64,000 nt of DNA from Welwitschia mirabilis (taxonomy: Eukaryota > Gnetophyta > Gnetopsida > Welwitschiales): the NCBI GenBank assembly GCA_051453625.1, contig JBOZIK010000001.1, positions 283,157,124 through 283,221,123 on the forward strand. Direction: 5' to 3'. Below are positions 55,813 through 64,000 of the stretch, one piece after another. Position 1 is the first letter of the stretch. Each line of letters starts with the position of its first letter. Below the pieces are notes generated by a model. It saw only the letters and a list, made by a program, of their open reading frames with translations, made no database searches and was not told the origin of the DNA. A program made the translations under genes and the position numbers.

Positions 55813-58690
55813 AATTGTAGTTCTTAATGTCACTTTTTCATATTTAACTTGATTTAATTATACTTAACTAGAATTTAGTTAACTATAGTTAACTTTTATT
55901 TTAAGATTAGGTTAACCCTTGGTCCACCACTATAAATAGCCTTATGGTCCTCTCATTTTCACCTCATTTACCATGTAACTCCACAATCAAATTGGTATAT
56001 CCTTTTTCTTTTATTCTTTTACTTGACCCTTTTCTTATTATTCTTATTTTCTTTTATTTATTTAATGTTTTCCTCTCCTTTTTTTTTTTACTTTTTGTAG
56101 GCCCTTCAACAACCTGCCTTTGCCTTTAAATACTAGTTCTTCTATAACATAACTATATGCACTTCTCTCCTAGTTAAAGTATGGCTTCAAGACTTTGCCT
56201 TTCCATTTCTTAGAATTCTATCAATGTCAGGTTTACTGAGTTAAAAATATAGTAATGGGCTTTAAAGCAAGGATTCTCCTAGATATTCTTCTCTAATCTC
56301 TTAAATTTTTGTAGCTTCCCATTCTTTTATCTTTGTTATTCTAATATTAATTTTATTCTAAATTTCTTATATTCTTCTTTAATCTGTGTATTGCTACCAT
56401 TACCCATCCTCATCATGATCCAATCCATATTTTAGAAGAGAGCATCAAGCTAGTCTTTAGAATAAGTAAAGGTTATTGTATTCCTCCTAAGGTTTTCCAT
56501 TTCAATGAGGAGTTTCATTACTTCATGAAAAATCATTTAAATGATTTTATATGCATGTGGGAGGTGGATACTCACTACCATGGGATTTTCACTACTAATT
56601 TTACCACTTCATATTTTGCTACTTATGGGAAACTTATTGTTGGTAGGACCTTCCTTCATGATAAGGTGAGTGAGATTCTGACTTACATAATTTACTTGTT
56701 TCTCTTTTTAGTTAGCAAAATACCTTTAGGTTGGGCTTTGGTTATCTTTCCCTTAACTATTTCCTAGTTAGACTACTTAAAGCAGAATGGAGATATGGGA
56801 AAATGTTTCTATAGGCACATTCTATTAGATATATAATTTTCTTCTACGAGTCTAGAAGGTCTACAATATTTTAGATCTGCTTCTGTAAATTCCTATTTTG
56901 TTTTATATTTTCATGAGATTCCTGCTTATTCTTTGCTTCATTCTTATTCTATATCATCTATGAGGGATGAAAGTTCTAGGGTTATAACCTTGGAGAAACA
57001 TATCAGGGTATTTTTACTATTCTATCTAAGGTATGAATTCTTACCAAAAATTATTAATGTAAAGTATATTTTTAATAACTCTGATTTTGTTATTTTTTAT
57101 TTAAAAATGAGTAAGGAATAGGATCTCATGATTCTTTCTATTAAAAATGTGAAAAAGCTCTAGTTAACTTTCTTGGGCCTAAGAAACTAGAAGAAGAAGA
57201 GGATGCATTCCTTAGCTTTTCTTGGTGACATAGTTCCCATGGGGTATTACTTACTATTATCTCTTCTTTTTCTTTCCTTTTTTTTTGAAAAAAATAATTA
57301 AGGCATTTTCTTATTTCATTTTAGGCTCCTCACTTAGAGATTTTGGTTGAGAAAGATATGGATTTTATACCATGACCTCTAGATAAGCTCTTCCTTTGAT
57401 AACTAAGAATGGAGACCATCACAGTAAGTGAAATCTTTTCTTGTGTATCTTTTACTAACCTATTTATGGATCTATTATTCCCTTCTAATTCTTAAGGGGA
57501 AGAGGTACCTAATGATTTTGATATATTAATGGATCAGGGAATATATCCTATTCCACCCCCTATTTTCAACCTCTAATTTAGAGTCCTCCTATTTCTCATC
57601 CTTTTTCAGAGCCTTCTCATCATCTTCTTGTAGCTTTTTAGTTCATTATAAATGAAAAAGATTAAGTATCTTACTACATCAATCAGATCTTATCAGTGGT
57701 GAAGATCTTAAACCCCAAGGTTAAGGAGTTGATGGATCAATTGAGGGAATACCAGTCCTTTTCTAGCCTCTTACATATAAAGGTTATGCATTCGTCTCAT
57801 TAGATGATGTTTACACCCATCATCGATCTAAGGCAGTGGATGTATCATAGGATTTTAAGTACAGCTGTTTTACTCATTTTACTCCTCATTATTCTCCATA
57901 ACATGAATGGCCTACCCTACTCTGAGAATTTCACAACCTGGTTCATATGATGGAGTTAGTCTATTGCATGATTTATCATGAGGTTGAGGAGTAGGAGTCC
58001 ATGAATTATTTTCTTCAGATGCTAAAGAATCAGGTGGAGAACATATGCTTGACAAAGAAGTGATCATGGATAGATGCTTCTTGTATAATAGCATTGAAAG
58101 AAAATGAAGTTATCTTATCTGCTCAGCTGGCAAAGAGTGAGAGGATCATTCAAGCCTGTGTAGATTGTTTGATTATTACCATTGATGACATCAATATATT
58201 ATATCATGGCAAGAAGCTTTTGAAGGAGCATCTATAAGGCACTTTAATTGCTTATAATAAGCTTCATATAAATCTCTATAAGTAATCATACTCCATTACT
58301 AGAGCATATTCTATAGCATGTTCTTCTTTAATTAAGATTAGTACTATGGTAGTTCTCACCTAGCCTATTAGGATGAAAGTTATTCCAGGTGGCATAGAGC
58401 CTCCTATTCTAGATGAAAAGGGTCATAAACTTGTCCTCTTCTCTATGAAGTATCTTTTTCCTCCTCAGTAGTCATTTGATTCATTTGTTAAGATATCATG
58501 CATCTTACCTTTGTTGACACCTCATTTTACTTTAATTATTATATTTCTATCTTTAATGTATTGTTGGCCTTTGATTTGTTTTTTTTTTTTTTTTTTTTTT
58601 TTTGTAAAATGATATTTATTTATTTAAAAAAAAAATTTACTTCTTTATTTTTATTAGGTAGCAGTTTACTACTTGTTATTTTCTTTAATA
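55813..58690 (+). other. K2 antisense unit
   Basis: Second copy of 49810-52690 in the same position and direction. TATA-like tataaata at 55931-55938. Open frames are shorter than in K1 (56525-56767, 56933-57121), with stops after IIYLFLFLVSKIPLGWA. Acceptor-like ttcattttag at about 57315-57325 and donor-like GTAAGT (57424) are kept. A 25-T run (58579-58603) is unique to this copy. Confidence 0.5.
58579..58603. repeat. Homopolymer run of 25 T
   Basis: Uninterrupted T run near the right end of the K2 antisense unit. K1 has only a short T stretch here. Confidence 0.9.
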
Positions 58691-58695
58691 TCAAA

Positions 58696-59111
58696 TTTAA
58701 TATCCCAATTTACTAATTACAGATTATTTTGCATATAAAGGAACATATAAAATAATATGTCAAGATCAATAGGAGCAACAAGGAATAATTTTAAAAGAAT
58801 GTAACCTTTATTATTGATAGTGGCAAATTACATTCTTTTTTATTAGCCAACAGCCTGAGACTAATGGTTAAAGATAAAGATGTTGACTAACACCTGAGTC
58901 CCCCTCCTAGGACCCTTGTAGATCATTCAAGGTTGTCTTCAGTTACATCCATGTAGTCCATCCACCTCCACCTAATGCTATAGGCTTATCTTACATAATA
59001 AAGAGATACATATTTTCATATTTGAGTTACACCCATTCACATATATGTTGCTTATACTCATTTAGTGCTTAACACGCTTTGTTACATGATTAATGAATTT
59101 GAAACATTACA
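58696..59111 (-). repeat. K LTR 3 (5' LTR of K2)
   Basis: 416 bases from ttaatatccc to gaaacattaca. The PBS to its left is decayed (minus strand TTTGATATTAAAGA). Followed by ccata, the near-match of ccatg at 44049-44053. Confidence 0.85.
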
Positions 59112-59342
59112 CCATAATCTATTATTTTTTGCTAAATACATAATCACCATGATGTCCTTCTATACTGGGGTAAATTTTCTTGGAAGGGACCTTTGGTAGT
59201 ATTGGCAGCTATGAGAACTCCATTGCGGGGTTAGTTAGCCATGCTTTGCAGGTTCTTACTTTTCTAACTTTGGTTGCACTTCCCTCATCCTGGATTAATA
59301 ATGAATACTTCGAGGCTACAAGATAAGGGTATTTATGATGTT

Positions 59343-59352
59343 NNNNNNNNNN
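59343..59352. other. 10-N gap with similar but not identical flanks
   Basis: 59265-59342 and 59381-59460 are two diverged versions of the same family C stretch (ggttgcacttccctcatcct... versus ggtttcactcccctcatcat...), with a 25-T run (59356-59380) between. Either a local duplication or two family copies joined in error. Confidence 0.7.
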
Positions 59353-59641
59353 GTCTTTTTTTTTTTTTTTTTTTTTTTTTACTATGGTTTCACTCCCCTC
59401 ATCATGGAGTAATAATAAATACTTTGATGCTATGGGATAAGTGGTGTTTCTAGTATCATCATAGGAATTTCTTATTTCTTAGACTCATTGTGTTTATAGA
59501 ATTGCATATGATCATTTCATTTTCGAGAATTTAGATGTATTCTAGGATTTGAGTAAGTGAGTTGATTTTTGAGTAAATTTTTATATTATCATTTATTATT
59601 TAAAAACATTAGTTACTTAACATCATCATAATAACTACTTA

Positions 59642-60000
59642 NNNNNNNNNNNNNNNNNNNNNNNNNNNNNNNNNNNNNNNNNNNNNNNNNNNNNNNNNNN
59701 NNNNNNNNNNNNNNNNNNNNNNNNNNNNNNNNNNNNNNNNNNNNNNNNNNNNNNNNNNNNNNNNNNNNNNNNNNNNNNNNNNNNNNNNNNNNNNNNNNNN
59801 NNNNNNNNNNNNNNNNNNNNNNNNNNNNNNNNNNNNNNNNNNNNNNNNNNNNNNNNNNNNNNNNNNNNNNNNNNNNNNNNNNNNNNNNNNNNNNNNNNNN
59901 NNNNNNNNNNNNNNNNNNNNNNNNNNNNNNNNNNNNNNNNNNNNNNNNNNNNNNNNNNNNNNNNNNNNNNNNNNNNNNNNNNNNNNNNNNNNNNNNNNNN
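59642..60000. other. Assembly gap (359 N) flanked by a duplicated 70-mer
   Basis: 59572-59641 and 60001-60070 are the same 70 bases with one mismatch (c/a at 59589/60018). Compared with D (37010-37090), no sequence is missing. The gap is probably an unmerged overlap. Confidence 0.9.
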
Positions 60001-61201
60001 AGTAAATTTTTATATTATAATTTATTATTTAAAAACATTAGTTACTTAACATCATCATAATAACTACTTATTAAAGTGATACTTTGTAAAGTTTTTGCAT
60101 TATGTCATGCATCATTAATTAGGTGATTTTATGATTACTTCTAAGAGGATTTACTAGGTTTAAATTTAGGGTAGGTATACAATATTCTTCATTTCCTAAA
60201 TTATCCATTTCCATTTTGTCTTTCTTATGTATTTTCTTTGGTATTCCAAAGTCATTTACATACTTTTCCATCACAAATGCTTAGAACTTGATTATTTAGT
60301 AGTTTCTCTTATTGAATTTTATTTTCATTTATAGTTTTTCTTTAAAAAAGTTAATTTTCTTTTCAGTAAACAATGTTTTCCTAGTCTATGATTCTAATTT
60401 TTTCCATCTATTATTCTGAATCTTTTAAGTTTAGTACTTTAATTTTCTTTTTATTTTTTTAAAAAATTTTATTTTTTAACAATTGTGAGTTCATGGTAAA
60501 TTTCATTTTTCTTTCTTAGCTTGTTGCATTCACCTCTCTTATCATTCCTTATATATCATGACTCTTAGTTATTTTTCATCTTTCCCTGATATCTCTTTAA
60601 CACCTCTAGGATATCATCTAAGTTTAACTTATTCTAATGGTATTTTCATTTTTTCTAAATCTTTTGAAAATTCTGTCATCCACCTTACCATCTAGACATC
60701 TAGGTAGACAAAATATTGATATTTTTTGAGGTGCATCATCTTTTTGTTCCATCTTTTTATGCCTATTTCTAATCTTTCTTTTCATGCATAGAATATTTCT
60801 CCTAGGATTACTTATTTTTCTTACTTATACTTAACGTGAGTTTTCATCTTTTTTCTTCTTATGTTAAGTCAATGCGGGATGTATTAACTGATTTATAAGT
60901 GGGGTAGGAAATATATTTTGAGATATTATAAGAAAAAATTTTAAATTTTTTATGGTCATTTTTACAATTTCATGAGACATATTTATAGTGTACTAATATA
61001 ATTTCAAATGCCTATTATTTAAGTGATATACATTATGGATATTGTTTACTAAATCATGTACTTAATAATAGAATACTTGCAATTTGTTTTCCTTGCAAGA
61101 ATGATATAAACGATTTATGAGACCATGAATGAGGAAAATAATGTCATGATTAATTATTTTTATTATATTTTTCCTTATATATTATGCTTAAAAAGTTAGT
61201 T

Positions 61202-61224
61202 NNNNNNNNNNNNNNNNNNNNNNN
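61202..61224. other. 23-N gap
   Basis: Short gap in the noncoding family C interior; flanks align with 38200-38240 of fragment D. Confidence 0.8.
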
Positions 61225-61679
61225 TTGAGTTATTACTCTTTTTTATTATATATACACATTATTATTCTAAGTTACTATGACTACATCTTATGATGATTCT
61301 TTTATTATCACATTTAAACTCTATTTTTATTAATGTACTAAAAATTTTTAAGTAAGGGCAAATGCACTGGTGAGTGCCTTAATCTTGTTTTTTGATGAGT
61401 ATAGTTATAGGAATTTGATTTTATAGTCTAATTCTTAGAAGCTTGTCATCCTTATAATTATTTGGATGAACACCAAATGATAGCATGATCACATTATCTA
61501 CCAAGTAAAACACTCAGTTTATTTAATTTTAGGATTTGATCCTATTTAATTAAATTTTTGAAATTAATTTACATTACCATAGTTAGTATTTATCTTAGTA
61601 TTTATCTTAGTTAATTTGGCTCACAATCATGGTTGTTCACCTACTGTGTCAGGGACCAATAAGGCTAAGTAAGCAGTTA

Positions 61680-62936
61680 TGTTGCAACGCTAAATTATAT
61701 GGTTTTTAAGGGTATTTTGAGTAGTTTTGCAAGATATTTATATAGGTTTAAATACAAAAATAATGATTATTAAGAGTCAATGGGAAAATCATGAAAAGGC
61801 ACAATTACTAGCACTTTTGAAGCCATTCTAAATAAATTCCAATAATTTAAATTTAAGGAGGAATTAATGAGCTTCAAGGCCAAATTCACTTGATTAAAGA
61901 GCTTGAAGAAATCTATCATCTTCTCCATCATTTAAATGCCCACCTTAATAACACCACTTACATGCTAAGTGGGATGCTGACTGGACCAACATGAATGCTA
62001 AATATAGAACTTTCATGACATGGTAGCATTCCCACTATTATTTAGATGACCAAAGAATGATACCTAATTTTAGTCTATGTGCCAAACTTATCAAGCTTAT
62101 GTAATATCTCATGCCCTTTCCATGCATCATTAGAATTTTAATTACATATATTAGATTTGCTATTTTTTAGTCTATTATTATAAATAATGTCACCTTTGCC
62201 CTTGACTTTGATGATCTTTATTTCACTAAAAATTCTTGTAAGAGGAGATTGAAGGGCTGAAGGTTCATTTGTTAGTTGTAGAAAGGAGTTTTTCTTGGTT
62301 TTTAGCTATGTCTCCTTCATTGATGTGCTACTACTTTATAACAATATGTTGTTTTAACCTTAAATAGAAATCTTCTTTTAGTTTTATTCATATTTATATT
62401 CATGTCACTTATGGTTTATGTTGGTTATGATTTTATGATGATTTCATAATTGATATATGTGATGAAGGATAACCTTTATCAATATTGAAAATGTTAGTTT
62501 AGGATCTTACACTGCATTACCTTTTATTTTTCCTAGATAATTATGGCATGTTTTTCATATTTTTATGAATGTACTTAATAACCTGGGTTGGTTTTGGTTA
62601 GGGATAGTTTATTTGACCATTTTAGATTATGCAGAGCTAATTTTAGTGATAGAGATTTGGTAATGAGATAGATATTGCATTTAGTGTAGTTTCAATTTTC
62701 ATTGCATAGTATACTTATTTTTTTACATTGTTTGTTTTTATTTTATTAAATTCTAAAATAGAAACATAAAAATGCATCATGAAAATTAATCCTTGAGCTT
62801 CTTGCCTAGCAACTTCAATGGATTATGATATTTGGATCCACTCCCATCTATATTAGTATGTTGTATTTGTATATATATTTGTGATTAACAAGATTTGACT
62901 AAGGACATAAAATTTTCATAAATACACATTGCAACA
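61680..62936 (+). repeat. 3' LTR of the family C element G/E
   Basis: 1257 bases with an 8-base inverted terminal repeat TGTTGCAA...TTGCAACA, the best preserved LTR ends in the family. Homologous to 38687-39939. TATA-like tataaataat (62170-62180). Dyad motifs at 61913-61955 and 62028-62064. The next base enters a copia RT, so the element inserted there. Confidence 0.88.
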
Positions 62937-64000
62937 TCTTTAAGAAGAAGGATATATTGAATAACCAAATGGATTCATTAACTTACAAAAATCTAATTAT
63001 GTTTTCACATTAAAGAAGGCTCTTTATGATCTTAAACAAGCTCTAAAAACTTGATATGAAAAACTCTCAAGTATTTGATTGAAAATGGCTTTAAGAGAGG
63101 TACACTAGATGTGAAATTATTTGTTATAAAAAATGGTAAAGATATTATTATTATTTAAATTTTTATAGATGACATTATTTTTTATGCTACTAACACATCC
63201 TTATGCAAGAAATTTGATAAGATTATGTAGGATGAGTTTGAAAGGAGTCTTATGGAAGAAATAGACAATTTCTTAGGACTTCAAGTTATGCAACATAACT
63301 AAGGTACATTTATTTCAAGCTAAACATATTAAAAATTTACTAGTCAAATATGGTTTATAGGACTGCAAATAAAAGGATTCTCCCATAAATTAAAACATCA
63401 AACTAGACAAACATGAAAATGATAAGAAGGTGGATAAAAATCTATACAGAGGTATGATTGATAGTCTATTACATCTTATAGTTAGTTGACCTCATATTAT
63501 GATAAGTATAGGAATTTGTACATGTTATTAAATTGATCCCAAAGAATCACATCTTGTAGTTATCAAAATAATTTTTTTTTACTACTTAAAAGATACTACT
63601 AACTAGAGCCTTTAATACTTATATAACTCCTCACTTAATCTTGTAGTATATTATGATGAAAATTGGGTAGATTTTAAACATGATAGAAGAAGCACAAGTA
63701 AAATGTACTTTTTTCTTAGGTAATGCCTGATATCTTAGGGTAGTAAGAAGTAGAAATCAACTGCTTTAACTATAACTGAGGCCAAGTATACTGCTATAGA
63801 AATTTATTATGCACAACTTGTATAGATGAAGCAAATATTGAAATATTTTGATCTTTGCATGAAAAACATTCCTATTTACTAGATAATAAGAGTATCATAA
63901 ATATATCCAAAAATCCTATACAATACTCAAGAACTAATCATATTGAGATCCAATATTACTTTCTTAAAGAACATGTTTAGAATAGAGATATTATAGTGCA
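62937..64000 (+). pseudogene. Element H: Sirevirus-like copia RT/RNase H fragment
   Basis: Plus strand. Starts inside RT at EEGYIE-PNGF, the position of EEVYVKQLKGF in element I (31401). Then LKKALYDLKQAL, FIDDIIFYATN (62160-62200 in the polyprotein order, catalytic DD kept, at about 63164), DNFLGLQVMQHN-GTF, YRGMIDSLLH, IKIIFFYYLKDTTN, DDRRSTSKMYFFL and a last HIEIQYYFLKEHV before the window end. Many TAG/TAA stops. A close relative of element I in a second place. Its 5' part should lie beyond the 5' end of the inserted family C block but is not seen there. Confidence 0.85.

Larger units (their letters stand above)
44054..59111 (-). mobile_element. K array: tandem Ty3/gypsy elements K1 and K2 sharing an LTR
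   Basis: Three LTRs of about 415 bases in the same direction (44054, 52709, 58696). Between the first two lies a full-length decayed gypsy element on the minus strand (integrase, RNase H, RT, protease, gag from left to right). Between the second and third lies only the 5' half of another copy. The array is flanked by ccatg (44049-44053) and ccata (59112-59116), four of five matching, and family C sequence is continuous across it. So one insertion event, followed by tandem duplication and loss of the K2 pol, is the simplest history. Confidence 0.8.
59112..61679 (+). mobile_element. Fragment E: family C interior continued after the K array
   Basis: Resumes family C exactly where 44053 stopped: the a/g-rich run followed by catgatgtcc and the ggtaaatttt...gggacctttggtag block, as in fragment F (13660-13700, reversed). 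It then follows D/C closely to the PPT-like gctaagtaagcagtta (61664-61679). Dyad motifs at 60674-60710 and 61444-61482. Contains three gaps. Noncoding throughout. Confidence 0.7.

Noticed and set aside
1-64000. tRNA, rRNA, microRNA hairpins, centromere satellite
   Set aside because: No A/B box pairs with cloverleaf potential, no rRNA-like conserved blocks and no long-period tandem satellite were noticed by eye; small RNAs cannot be excluded without a search.

Overview
The window reads as intergenic heterochromatin of a flowering plant with a retrotransposon-rich genome. It is very AT-rich and poor in CpG. Almost every recognisable protein trace belongs to a Ty1/copia or Ty3/gypsy LTR retrotransposon, and all are broken by stops, frameshifts and later insertions. 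I see no intact host gene, no tRNA or rRNA gene and no CRISPR. The only host-like trace I can name is a decayed pentatricopeptide-repeat (PPR) fragment near 9.7-10.0 kb. The species cannot be told from the sequence alone.

Layout. 1-2868: 3' end of a plus-strand Sirevirus-like copia element (RNase H, spacer with several polypurine tracts, 1.26-kb LTR). Its LTR abuts the truncated 3' LTR of a minus-strand Sirevirus-like element (A, 2869-9168) with gag, integrase, RT and RNase H remnants. 9269-13149: low-information region with the PPR fragment. 13150-16577: minus-strand fragment (F) of an LTR family without pol, called family C here. 16578-17743: truncated A-type LTR. 17744-21686: 5' half of another minus-strand Sirevirus-like element (B). 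21687-28580: a family C element with both LTRs, PBS and PPT, apparently inserted in the B LTR. 28581-30760: rest of the B LTR(?) and a further related fragment (L). 31175-36770: plus-strand Sirevirus-like element (I) with pol and an env-like/plant-transposon-protein remnant, interrupted by a complete 2.4-kb short-LTR element (J) with a 5-bp target-site duplication.

36770-62936: a large nested block. A family C 3' end (D) is followed by a shared LTR at 38687-39939. This is followed by the 5' part of a family C element (G), a 15-kb tandem Ty3/gypsy array (K1/K2, three LTRs, minus strand), the rest of the family C element (E), and its 3' LTR (61680-62936). The flanks of the K array line up within the family C interior and carry a near-perfect 5-bp duplication, so G and E are one element split by K. 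62937-64000 is another plus-strand Sirevirus-like RT/RNase H fragment (H).

Most interesting signals: (1) family C has no pol but carries a distinctive, internally duplicated ORF in three copies; (2) family C contains a dispersed dyad-symmetric motif (TCATC..TCATCTAGATGACA..GATGACA) about 20 times; (3) the K elements carry a plus-strand (antisense) promoter/ORF-like unit between gag and the 5' LTR, preceded by a gtgatgtc word array; (4) J carries an unidentified 113-codon ORF and an indel-free 10-bp repeat array. Several assembly gaps are flanked by the same sequence on both sides and are probably artefacts.
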